Shown piece after piece: positions 53,812-62,270 of a stretch of DNA of 64,000 nt. Both the position numbers and the translations under genes were made by a program. The notes beneath the pieces were generated by a model. The model made no database searches. It was given only the letters and a program-made list of their open reading frames with translations, and was not told the DNA's origin. The stretch is from UBA6168 sp041163745 (GTDB lineage: Bacteria > Bacteroidota > Bacteroidia > Chitinophagales > Saprospiraceae), in contig JBEAQU010000016.1 of the NCBI GenBank assembly GCA_041163745.1, forward strand, positions 23,275-87,274, read 5' to 3'. Position 1 is the stretch's first letter; each line of letters starts with the position of its first letter.

Positions 53812-56682
53812 ATGGCTTACAAGCATCAACCTACCTTCATCGAAAAGATGGCCGAGAAAATCGGTCTCATCCCGGATCTCCATTCGGAAACTTCCGCCGA
53901 ACCGCCCGTCAACCGGCTGACGGAACCCGGCGACCTGACCAAGTTCCCGCCCCCGGACCAATGGGATGACTGGACGGAGTACGAAGCCAAGGCATGGCCC
54001 CGGAAGGAGAAAAAATCCTATTCCATCGTTCCGACCACTTGCTTCAATTGCGAAAGCGCCTGCGGATTGCTGGCTTATGTCGACAAGGAGACCAACGCCG
54101 TCCGGAAATTCGAGGGCAATCCATGGCATCCCGGCAGCCGCGGCCGCAACTGCGCGAAAGGCCCCGCCACCATCAACCAGATCAACGACCCGGACCGAAT
54201 CCTCCACCCCATGAAAAGAGTCGGCGAGCGGGGAAGCGGACAATGGGAACGCGTATCCTGGGATGAGGCGCTGGACGATATCGCCGCCCGCATGCGCAAG
54301 GCGCTGCAGGAAGGACGGAACAACGAAATAGCCTACCACGTCGGCCGCCCGGGCCACGAAGGATATATGGACCGCGTCCTCCAGGCCTGGGGTGTGGACG
54401 GCCACAACTCCCACACCAACATCTGCTCCTCCGGCGCCCGGTTCGGTTATGCCATCTGGTACGGTCACGACCGGCCCTCCCCGGATCATGCCAACGCCAA
54501 GGCCATCCTGCTCATCTCCGCCCACCTGGAAAGCGGTCACTATTTCAACCCGCATGCCCAACGTATCATGGAAGGGAAGATGAACGGGGCGAAACTGATC
54601 GTCCTGGACCCCCGCCTCAGCAATACCGCCAGCATGGCGGATTTCTGGATGCCGACCTATCCGGGCACCGAAGCCTTCCTGCTGCTGGCCATCGCCCGCG
54701 AACTGCTGCGCAACAATTGGTACAACCGCGATTATGTGGAGCATTGGACCAACTGGCAGGAGTATATGCGGCATGTCAGTCCGGACACTCCCCCCGTTTT
54801 TGAGGATTTCATCGCCAATCTCCTCGAACTGTACAAGGAATACACCCCGGAAGCGGCGGAACAGGAAACCGGCGTGAAAGCGGATATGATCCGGGAGGTC
54901 GCCAAGGTCATCGCCGAAGCCGGTACCCGGCTGGCCACCCACAACTGGCGCAGCGCCGGTTCCGGTAATCTCGGTGGCTGGGCCGTCGCCCGGACGCTGC
55001 ACTTCCTCAACGTGCTGACCGGCTCGGTGGGTACGGAAGGAGGAACCTCCCCCAATACCTGGAACAAGTTCCACCCTCAGTTCTTCGACAAACCACCGGC
55101 ACAGAAATTCTGGAACGAACTCCATTTTCCGAAGGAATACCCCCTCGCTTACTTCGAAATGTCTTTCCTGCTGCCGCATTTCCTCAAGGAGGGCCGCGGG
55201 TTCATGGACGTGTACTTCTCCCGGGTCTTCAATCCGGTCTGGACCTACCCCGACGGCTTCATGTGGATGGAAGCCTACAAGGACCCGAATTGCTTCGGAC
55301 TGCATTGCGCACTGACACCCACCTGGAGTGAGACGGCTTATTTCGCGGATTACGTCCTGCCCATGGGGCTGGCCTCCGAGCGCCATGACCTCAACAGCTA
55401 CGAGACCCATTCCGGGGTGTGGATCGCCTTCCGGCAGCCGGTCCTGCGGGAAAAGGCCCGCCGCGATGGCAAACCGTTCCAGTTCACCTATGAGGTGAAT
55501 CCCGGGGAGGTCTGGGAAGAGGACGAATTTTGGATCCAATTGTCCTGGCGCGTGGATCCGGACGGTTCCCTCGGCATCCGGAAACATTTCGAATCCCCTT
55601 ACCGGCCCGGCGAATGTGTCACGGTGGACGAATATTACCAATATATCTTCGAACACACGAAGGGGCTGCCGGAGGCGGCCGCAAAGGAGGGCTTGACGCC
55701 CTTGGATTACATGCGGAAGTACGGGGCCTTCGTCGTGGAACCGTCCGTCTACAAGGTCAACGAGCAAAAACTGTCTCCGGATTCCTTGACCGGAACGGAG
55801 GTGGATTCCTTGACCGGAACCATCCGCAAGGCAGGCAAGACGGTCGGTGTCATGGTAAAAGGGGAAGCCATGACGGGCTTTCCGACGCCGTCGGGTAAGA
55901 ACGAGTTCTTCAGCCGGACGATGATCGATTGGAAATGGCCGGAATACGCGGTGCCGACCTACATCAGGAGCCATATTCATGAATCGGAAATGGACCGCGA
56001 AAAAGGGGATTATCCGCTGGTGCCCACCTTCCGCCTGCCGACGCTGATCCACTCCCGCAGCGGAAACGCCAAATGGCTGTACGAAATTTCCAACCGGAAT
56101 CCGGTCTGGATGCATCCCTCGGATGCGGCCCGCTTCCAATTGCAGACGGGCGATCTAGTCCGCGTGAATACGGAAATCGGTTATTTCGTCGACAAGGTCT
56201 GGGTGACGGAAGGGATGAAACCGGGCGTCGTGGCCTGCTCGCACCACCTGGGCCGCTGGCGGCGGCCGACGGATCCCGCCGGCAACCGCTGGGCGACAGC
56301 CACGGTCAATATCGAATCCGATGACAAAGGTGGCTGGCGGATGCGCCAGGTCGCCGGCATCCATCCGTTCAAAAGCAGTGACAAGGACAGCGCCCGCATT
56401 TTCTGGAGTGACGGCGGGGTGCACCAGAACATCACCTTCCCGGTCCACCCGGACCCGATTTCGGGTATGCACTGCTGGCACCAGAAGGTGAGAATCGAGA
56501 AAGCGCCGCCGACCGACCAATATGGTGACATCTTCGTGGATACCAACAAAAGCATGGCGGTCTATCGCAAATGGTTGGAAATGGCCCGACCTGCACCCGG
56601 CCCGAACGGCCTCCGCAGGCCCTTGTGGATGAAACGGGCCCTCCGTCCGGCAGAGGATACGTTCTACTTGCCGGAGTCATGA
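53812..56682 (+). CDS. Molybdopterin oxidoreductase catalytic subunit (SoeA/PsrA-like)
   Basis: A 956-residue enzyme of the DMSO reductase superfamily. The N-terminal [4Fe-4S] motif starts TTCFNCESAC (Cys77, Cys80, Cys84, with Cys114 in RNCAKG). HTNICSSGAR supplies a Cys (about 205) as the likely Mo ligand, as in polysulfide reductase and sulfite dehydrogenase SoeA, and there is a C-terminal dinucleotide-binding domain. No twin-arginine signal is seen at the N-terminus, which argues for a cytoplasmic enzyme like SoeABC. Sulfite oxidation or polysulfide reduction are the best guesses. An 18-bp direct repeat with a 24-bp period duplicates DSLTGT near residue 655. Confidence 0.88.
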   Translation: MAYKHQPTFIEKMAEKIGLIPDLHSETSAEPPVNRLTEPGDLTKFPPPDQWDDWTEYEAKAWPRKEKKSYSIVPTTCFNCESACGLLAYVDKETNAVRKFEGNPWHPGSRGRNCAKGPATINQINDPDRILHPMKRVGERGSGQWERVSWDEALDDIAARMRKALQEGRNNEIAYHVGRPGHEGYMDRVLQAWGVDGHNSHTNICSSGARFGYAIWYGHDRPSPDHANAKAILLISAHLESGHYFNPHAQRIMEGKMNGAKLIVLDPRLSNTASMADFWMPTYPGTEAFLLLAIARELLRNNWYNRDYVEHWTNWQEYMRHVSPDTPPVFEDFIANLLELYKEYTPEAAEQETGVKADMIREVAKVIAEAGTRLATHNWRSAGSGNLGGWAVARTLHFLNVLTGSVGTEGGTSPNTWNKFHPQFFDKPPAQKFWNELHFPKEYPLAYFEMSFLLPHFLKEGRGFMDVYFSRVFNPVWTYPDGFMWMEAYKDPNCFGLHCALTPTWSETAYFADYVLPMGLASERHDLNSYETHSGVWIAFRQPVLREKARRDGKPFQFTYEVNPGEVWEEDEFWIQLSWRVDPDGSLGIRKHFESPYRPGECVTVDEYYQYIFEHTKGLPEAAAKEGLTPLDYMRKYGAFVVEPSVYKVNEQKLSPDSLTGTEVDSLTGTIRKAGKTVGVMVKGEAMTGFPTPSGKNEFFSRTMIDWKWPEYAVPTYIRSHIHESEMDREKGDYPLVPTFRLPTLIHSRSGNAKWLYEISNRNPVWMHPSDAARFQLQTGDLVRVNTEIGYFVDKVWVTEGMKPGVVACSHHLGRWRRPTDPAGNRWATATVNIESDDKGGWRMRQVAGIHPFKSSDKDSARIFWSDGGVHQNITFPVHPDPISGMHCWHQKVRIEKAPPTDQYGDIFVDTNKSMAVYRKWLEMARPAPGPNGLRRPLWMKRALRPAEDTFYLPES

Positions 56683-56696
56683 GTCCGGGCCCGGAC

Positions 56697-56725
56697 GGAA
56701 GACCTGCCGCCCCGGCAGGTCTTCC
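56697..56725. terminator. Perfect hairpin after the molybdoenzyme gene
   Basis: GGAAGACCTGCCG pairs perfectly with CGGCAGGTCTTCC over a 3-nt loop, 14 nt after the stop. There is no U tract. Confidence 0.5.
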
Positions 56726-56818
56726 GCTTCCCGAGGCCCGCGACTACCGGCTTATTCCACCTGTTCGCATACGGATACGTCGGAAGATGTGTAGCTTGCA
56801 GCAAATTGCCTGCACGGA

Positions 56819-58063
56819 ATGACCTTGGACAGCGCATGGATCATCTCACCTCGAAAGGCGGAACCGGTCGTTTCGCTACTGTCGCTGTTCTTTTTACTTT
56901 GGCGCATACCGTGCCCGGCACAATCGCCGGACAGATGCATCGCCTCCCATCCCGCGGCCGTCGCTTCAGCGATGCCCTCGCCAACCGCCTGGCCCGGCGG
57001 ATCCGACGTTACGTTGCCTGTGGTGGTGCATATCCTATGGCACCAGCCGATGGAAAATATTCCGGACGAACAAGTGTTCAGTCAATTGGATGCCCTCAAT
57101 CAGGATTTTCAGGCGCTGAACGCAGAAACAGCTAGTGTCCCCACTATCTTCCAGCCGCTGGTCGCATCGGTCGGGTTTTCCTTCTGTCTCGCATCGACGG
57201 ATCCGGACGGCTTGCCGACCAGCGGTATCACCCGGACTTACACGGATAATCCCATCGGTATCGGTGGCACCCCCAACATCCATTATGATGCCTTGGGTGG
57301 CAAGGATGCCTGGGAACCTGACCGATACATCAATATCTGGGTGGCTCGGTTCGCCGGCGGAGTCGGCGGTACAGCGACCTTCCCCGGTCAAGCTGTCCCG
57401 GCGGAGGACGGAATCGAAATCGATTTCAGACAGTTCGGCACCCTCGGCACAGCGCCCCCCTATCACTTGGGAAGGACCCTGACGCATGAGATGGGGCATT
57501 ATTTCAATCTTCACCATCTTTGGGGGCCCGCCTTCGACAGCTGCTGCGACGAGGATGACTTCGTGTCGGATACCCCGCTTTCCTGCGAGACCTATCTGGA
57601 TGCCTGCCCGCTGTCTTCCTCCTTCCCCATCTCTTGTACGGAACCCGATCTTTACATGAATTTCATGAACTTCACCGATGACGCTTGCATGGCGCTCTTT
57701 ACCCCCGGACAACGGGACCGCATGTGGGCCGCCTTGCAGCAAAACCGGTCGAGCTTAATGGATTCCGACGGCTGCCAACCTGTGCACGTGGACGATGCGG
57801 CGGCCGGAATTTCCTCCGACGGACCTTTCCTGCTTCAAAACCCGGTGCGCGACCGGCTGACGGTCGCCGGCTTCCGACCGCAGCCCAAACAGATGGTTAC
57901 GGTACGGTTGTTGCACCCGGGTGGTTTGGAAATTGCCAGGGAGTTCTTACCTTTACATAAAGAATTAATGGTGGATGTATCATTTCTGCCTGCCGGTATG
58001 TATTGGCTGACCGTAACAGGAACGGACGTTTCCTACCAGTTCGGTTTCGTAAGGCTTCCTTGA
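56819..58063 (+). CDS. Secreted M43-family zinc metalloprotease (pappalysin-like) with T9SS sorting tail
   Basis: A 414-residue exported protease. A hydrophobic signal (SLLSLFFLLWRIP) starts about 18 residues in. The Zn-binding motif HEMGHYFNLHHLW is HExxHxxxxxH, and YMNFMNFTDDAC supplies the Met-turn, as in M43 (ulilysin/pappalysin type). A tail of about 85 residues (LLQNPVRDRLTVAGF ... FLPAGMYWLTVTG) is a type A sorting domain for T9SS export. It likely cleaves proteins at the cell surface. Confidence 0.9.
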   Translation: MTLDSAWIISPRKAEPVVSLLSLFFLLWRIPCPAQSPDRCIASHPAAVASAMPSPTAWPGGSDVTLPVVVHILWHQPMENIPDEQVFSQLDALNQDFQALNAETASVPTIFQPLVASVGFSFCLASTDPDGLPTSGITRTYTDNPIGIGGTPNIHYDALGGKDAWEPDRYINIWVARFAGGVGGTATFPGQAVPAEDGIEIDFRQFGTLGTAPPYHLGRTLTHEMGHYFNLHHLWGPAFDSCCDEDDFVSDTPLSCETYLDACPLSSSFPISCTEPDLYMNFMNFTDDACMALFTPGQRDRMWAALQQNRSSLMDSDGCQPVHVDDAAAGISSDGPFLLQNPVRDRLTVAGFRPQPKQMVTVRLLHPGGLEIAREFLPLHKELMVDVSFLPAGMYWLTVTGTDVSYQFGFVRLP

Positions 58064-58487
58064 TTTTTTCCCCAAACTCATGTATCACAAAACTGTGCTA
58101 CTATTCCGGCCGCTGCGGATAGGTTACAGTTGGTTGACCTGGTGTCACGTTCGATGGTCAACTTGTTAGGCCCCGGTTTGTAAGCACCCACCCAAACGAC
58201 AATTTCCAAGTATCATTTACTTAGGAAGCCGTATTGTTCGTTCCTGAGGATGTCGTCTTGCCATTTCTTTGTCTACAGCAGGCTTTGGTCAAGCTGACAC
58301 CCGTTCTCTACAACAAATTTTTACCAAGACTACCAGCCGGGGCGCCGACACACCGAGAGCCCCTGGGCTTCGGTTCTCCACGGTAGCGACTGCTCGCTGA
58401 TGGCAGACCGGCGGGATGAATCGCATATATCTTTTCCACCTGGGAAAAGCCTTTCCGGGTCGGTCGGAATCACAAATTTGATTGCGT
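58064..58487 (+). ncRNA. Possible structured leader of the glycosyltransferase cluster
   Basis: 424 bp without a supported gene, more AT-rich than its surroundings. Five consecutive inverted repeats are visible: GTTGACC/GGTCAAC (58133-58162), TTCCAAGTA/TACTTAGGAA (58204-58227, one bulge), CCGAGAGCCC/GGGCTTCGG (58353-58373, one bulge), AGCGA/TCGCT (58385-58398) and CTTTTCC/GGAAAAG (58431-58449). The last ends 38 nt before the GT4 start. No known riboswitch class was recognised. It could equally be mobile-element debris. Confidence 0.3.
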
Positions 58488-59657
58488 ATGAGACGGCGGG
58501 TGCTTATCGTGGACAATTCAGCCTGGTGTATTTACAACTTCCGGATGCCGCTGGTGCGTAGGTTGTCGAGAGCGGATTACGAAGTATGGGTCGCCACACC
58601 AATCGATCAGTTTTATTCCTTGCTGGACAAATCGGCGATATACCGGTACGTTCCTCTTCGTCACCTGGAACGGCGGGGAAGAAATCCTTTCCGGGACCTG
58701 TTGTTGCTCCTGGAGCTATACCGACTTTATCGGACCGTTCGACCGGATGTGGTGGTGCATTTCACGATGAAGCCGGTTCTGTATGGCGCTTTGCTGGCCC
58801 GGCTGACAAAGATCCGGTCCATTGGCGTACTGACCGGTCTGGGTTACCTGTTCCTGCATGACAATTGGCTGAACCGGGTGGTTCGGAGAGGTATGCGATT
58901 GTTATTCAACGGATTGGATACCTTGGTCACCTACAATACGGATGACCGTCAGCTGCTGGTCAGCCAAGCATTCATCCCACCCTCCAAATGTACGGTGTTG
59001 CCGGGCGACGGTGTGGATGTGCAACGGTTCCGGCCGCAGCCACCGCAGGCCGGTGATGGCAAGTTCGTCTTTTTGTTCATTGGCCGCATGCTGGGTGACA
59101 AAGGAGTGGAGGAATATGTAGCGGCGGCCGCCCGGCTGAATCATCAGTGCCCCGAAACCAAGTTCCAATTGTTGGCAGACTTCCAGTTCGGCAACCCCAA
59201 TAGCATTTCCGCCAGACGATTGCAGGAATGGGCGGTACAGGGTACTGTCCAGTTGCTGCCTACGACAACAGACGTGGTTCCCCACCTTCGGGACTGCGAC
59301 GCATTGGTATTGCCTTCCTATCGGGAGGGGCTTTCCAGGGTCATCCTGGAGGCAATGGCCATGGGAAAGCCGGTCATCACGACCGATGTTCCCGGCTGTA
59401 AGGACTTGGTTATGCATGGCCGGAACGGATTGGTTGTTCCTGCAGGCAATGCCCGGGCGCTACAGGAAGCGATGCACTACCTGCGGTACTGCCCACCGGC
59501 GGAATTGGCTGCCATGGGGCTGGCCAACCGCCGGCGGGTTTTGCAGTATTTTGCGGAGGATATCTGCATGGAGGCATTCATGGAAGTGCTGGAAAGAAAC
59601 CAGCGGGTGTGTGCTCCGGTGGCAATCGCGAAAGAAGTTGCGCCACAACTGTCTTGA
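58488..59657 (+). CDS. Family 4 glycosyltransferase
   Basis: A 389-residue GT-B enzyme. The N-terminus (RRVLIVDNSAWCIYNFRMPLVRRL) and the nucleotide-sugar site (FLFIGRMLGDKGVEEYVAAA, and SYREGLSRVILEAMAMGKPVITTDVPGCKDLV with the ExxxxxxxE-type motif) define GT4. Relatives add GalNAc or similar sugars to lipid-linked intermediates in O-antigen or capsule synthesis. The ATG at 58488 was chosen over the TTG two codons earlier. It opens the polysaccharide cluster and is followed by a transposase remnant. Confidence 0.9.
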   Translation: MRRRVLIVDNSAWCIYNFRMPLVRRLSRADYEVWVATPIDQFYSLLDKSAIYRYVPLRHLERRGRNPFRDLLLLLELYRLYRTVRPDVVVHFTMKPVLYGALLARLTKIRSIGVLTGLGYLFLHDNWLNRVVRRGMRLLFNGLDTLVTYNTDDRQLLVSQAFIPPSKCTVLPGDGVDVQRFRPQPPQAGDGKFVFLFIGRMLGDKGVEEYVAAAARLNHQCPETKFQLLADFQFGNPNSISARRLQEWAVQGTVQLLPTTTDVVPHLRDCDALVLPSYREGLSRVILEAMAMGKPVITTDVPGCKDLVMHGRNGLVVPAGNARALQEAMHYLRYCPPAELAAMGLANRRRVLQYFAEDICMEAFMEVLERNQRVCAPVAIAKEVAPQLS

Positions 59658-59818
59658 TTGTCAATAGGTCATGGAATATATGGCGAAGGAGCCTATCCGA
59701 CCGGACAGCCTGTGTGGCGCTGTTCCCGTCACGCACTTGATACGGCGCCGGCGCAATGTGTATCCGCCTTATGAATGAAAGCTGGTCGCTTGTTCATGTG
59801 TGTTGTGGTTGCCAGACA

Positions 59819-60453
59819 ATGACCTTATTTAAAAATAAGTATCAAATTCGTTCCGCACGGGCATCCTGGTGGAATTATGGTCGTTGCGGGTCTTATTTTG
59901 TCAACATATGTTCCCAGCATCGTAAGAACATCTTTGGGTGTGTGGTGAACGGATGCATGCATTTGTATACTACAGGTGTTCTGGCGGATGTCTTATGGTT
60001 AGAAATTCCTCATCGCATTCCTTTTGTGGAACTGGGGAGCTTTGTGGTCATGCGTAACAACTTGCATGGCATATTGACTTTGAACAATGCCGCTCCGGCT
60101 CAGGACAAACCGAATGCCAAAGAAATACTCTCTGAAAACGTGCGGCCTACAGCAAGCTTGAACGTCATGGTGTCAGGTTCCGAGCCAAGCGTTTCGCTGC
60201 GATCTTCCATCATCGGGCATTCCAATTTGTCCGGCCCATCGCCCCGTGCCGGAACAATATCCACGATCATTCGATCCTACAAGTCTGCTTTGACCAGGCA
60301 CACCAATCGTTTGGGATTGCCGAACGGTTGGCAATCCCGTTTCCATGACCATATCATCCCATCCTAAGAGACGCGGACTATCAACGCATTTCGGATTATA
60401 TCATTGACAATCCTGCCAGATGGCAGCAGGATAAATTCTTTTCTGATCTGTAA
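59819..60453 (+). pseudogene. REP-associated tyrosine transposase (RAYT, Y1_Tnp) remnant
   Basis: From the ATG at 59819 the frame encodes a Y1 transposase: KYQIRSARASWWNYGRCGSYFVNIC, then FGCVVNG and a region ending SIIRSYKSALTRH that keeps the candidate catalytic Tyr. The usual HUH motif MPNHVHGI reads MRNNLHGI, with Asn in place of the first His. Near 60365 the frame ends (IIPS stop), but continuing in the -1 frame restores the family's C-terminus (DYQRISDYIIDNPARWQQDKFF, ending TAA 60451-60453). It is therefore inactivated by both a lost catalytic residue and a 1-nt deletion. Base composition is clearly more AT-rich than the genome around it. Confidence 0.75.
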
Positions 60454-60552
60454 TTTGCTTTTCTGGCATCGATTTCCCTACATCCCGATTCATTTCTGTT
60501 GATTCACCCATGAATCGACAATATGAACGCTGCCTGCAACAACCCCACCCAA

Positions 60553-61110
60553 CTCGTCGGACGGCACGATCCTGTGGTCAATCCCGATCCCCCAACGTTC
60601 CGCCCAACCATCAAACCGTCGTTCCGATTGAACCCATCGAACGGCACGTTCCTGTTGGTCAATGGCAATTTCCCAACGTCCCGTCCTACCATCAAACCAT
60701 CGTTCCGGTTGATCCCGGCGGACGGCACGTTCCTGTTGGTCAATTCCGATCCCACAACGTTCCGCCAACCATCTAACCCTCGTTCCGATTGAACCCGGTG
60801 GATGGCACGTTCCTGTTGGTCAATGGCGATTCCACAGCGTTACGCCCTACCATCAAACCCTCGTTCCGGTTGAACCCTGTACACGATCCGTTTTGGTCAA
60901 TCCCGATTCCCCAACGTCCCGCCCAACCATCAAACCCTCGTTCCGATTGAACCCGGTGGACGGCACGATCCGTTTTGGTCAATGGCAATTTCCTAACATT
61001 CCGCCCAACCATCAAACCATCGTCCCGATTGAACCCGGTGGACGACACGATCCGTTTTGGTCAATGGCAATTTCCCAACGTCCCGTCCTACCATCAAACC
61101 CTCGTGCCGA
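60553..61110. repeat. Tandem array of ~81-bp repeats next to the RAYT remnant
   Basis: Six full units begin near 60621, 60702, 60782, 60863, 60940 and 61022 (periods 81, 80, 81, 77, 82), preceded by one partial unit. Units share GTTCCGATTGAACCC at the start and ACCATCAAACC at the end. Each contains ATTGAACC ... GGTCAAT as an imperfect inverted repeat. The units before 60863 read GTTCCTGTTGGTC, except the first partial one; the last three read GATCCGTTTTGGTC. The period near 27 codons leaves frames open on both strands, but nothing indicates translation. The array ends about 45 bp from the 3' end of the GT9 gene. Confidence 0.88.
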
Positions 61111-61154
61111 ACGGACGTAGAGACGTTGCCTGCAACGGCTCTACCGAACCCGGA

Positions 61155-62246
61155 TCAATGATCCGCAGCCAATCCGTTCTGTTCCACGAAACGAACATAC
61201 GCTTCCCAAACGGATAGCACCGGCATGTCCCGGATACACCGATAATCCGGACATTTCAAAGGATTGTCCACCAACGAACGATTTGGACGGATCCAGGAAT
61301 AACAAGGTTGACAGGGAAGGCCTGCGGAGAGATCCACATGCCGGATAGGGTCGAACACACCGTATCCGATGGTGTACGCATCCGACGCACCCCATAGTAC
61401 GAAGGTCGGCTTGCCCAGCATCGCCGCCAAATGCATGGTGCCGCTGTCCAACCCGATGTAATGGCTCGCATGTGCGACCAGGGTGGCCAGTTCCCGGTAA
61501 TCCGTTTTTCCGACCAGGAATCGTACCCCCGGCAGCCCGGCCGCTTCCATAGCGGCGCCATACTCCGTTTCATTCCGGTCACCGACCACAAAGATGACCG
61601 TCGACGGATAACCGGATTCTATCAGCCGGAGGAATTCCACCCATTTTTCCACCGGCCAGTTCTTGTAACCTACCCTGTTGTTGGCTGCGCATACCTGGAG
61701 CACAACATATGGTGCCCCGTCCTTCACCCACCGGCCCAACAGCGAGGGGTCCGCAAAATTGGGCGGGTAGGAAAGCGAATAATACCGGGCCGTTCCAGGT
61801 GCCAGCACAGGTGCTGCGTCACCAAGGTGAAAATGTTGGTCGAACAGGTGTACATTCGGCAAGGGTGGTCGATAACACAGATTGGGGAAGAAATTAAAAT
61901 ACCATTTCCACCGGTTGCAGATGACCTTTTTTGCCAGCAAACTCGAAATAAGAAGCCAGCGGGGAGCAGATGAGGTGTAATCGAGGTAAAGGGTGTCGAA
62001 ACGGCGGAAATGCCGGAATACCAATGTCAGCCAGCCGACCATGCCCTGGCGTACCGAAATTCGATGGTCCAATACCTGCAGCGGACCTATCACGCAGTCC
62101 GATAAGAAAGACGAGGCGAAAATGCCTGCGACCACCTGCCCGCGGGCGGAAAAGGAACGGATCAAGGGAACCAGTTGTAGTGCATCTCCTATCCCCGTAT
62201 GGAAGACGACGGCGACATTTTTATTGATTTTCGTGTGATTCTCCAT
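61155..62246 (-). CDS. Family 9 glycosyltransferase (heptosyltransferase-like)
   Basis: A 363-residue GT-B enzyme of family 9. The N-terminal nucleotide fold (VVFHTGIGDALQLVPLIRSF) and the C-terminal ADP-sugar site (HYIGLDSGTMHLAAMLGKPTFVLWGASD) match ADP-heptose:LPS heptosyltransferases. GT9 also includes enzymes for other sugars in Bacteroidota. It belongs to the lipopolysaccharide/surface-glycan cluster and is transcribed with the FkbM and GT2 genes. Its stop lies close to the tandem repeat array. Confidence 0.9.
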   Translation of the reverse strand: MENHTKINKNVAVVFHTGIGDALQLVPLIRSFSARGQVVAGIFASSFLSDCVIGPLQVLDHRISVRQGMVGWLTLVFRHFRRFDTLYLDYTSSAPRWLLISSLLAKKVICNRWKWYFNFFPNLCYRPPLPNVHLFDQHFHLGDAAPVLAPGTARYYSLSYPPNFADPSLLGRWVKDGAPYVVLQVCAANNRVGYKNWPVEKWVEFLRLIESGYPSTVIFVVGDRNETEYGAAMEAAGLPGVRFLVGKTDYRELATLVAHASHYIGLDSGTMHLAAMLGKPTFVLWGASDAYTIGYGVFDPIRHVDLSAGLPCQPCYSWIRPNRSLVDNPLKCPDYRCIRDMPVLSVWEAYVRFVEQNGLAADH

Positions 62247-62270
62247 GGGCGAAAGTATGACCGCAGCAAT

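Noticed and set aside
53800..56139. Long minus-strand frame opposite the molybdoenzyme gene
   Set aside because: Antisense shadow; the plus strand encodes a complete family protein.
60553..61110. CRISPR array
   Set aside because: Units of about 81 bp are contiguous with no unique spacers, and no cas genes are nearby.
60490..61120. Several overlapping frames of 75-92 codons on both strands of the tandem repeat array
   Set aside because: They arise because the unit is close to a multiple of three and lacks stops. No ribosome-binding sites or non-repeat domains are present.
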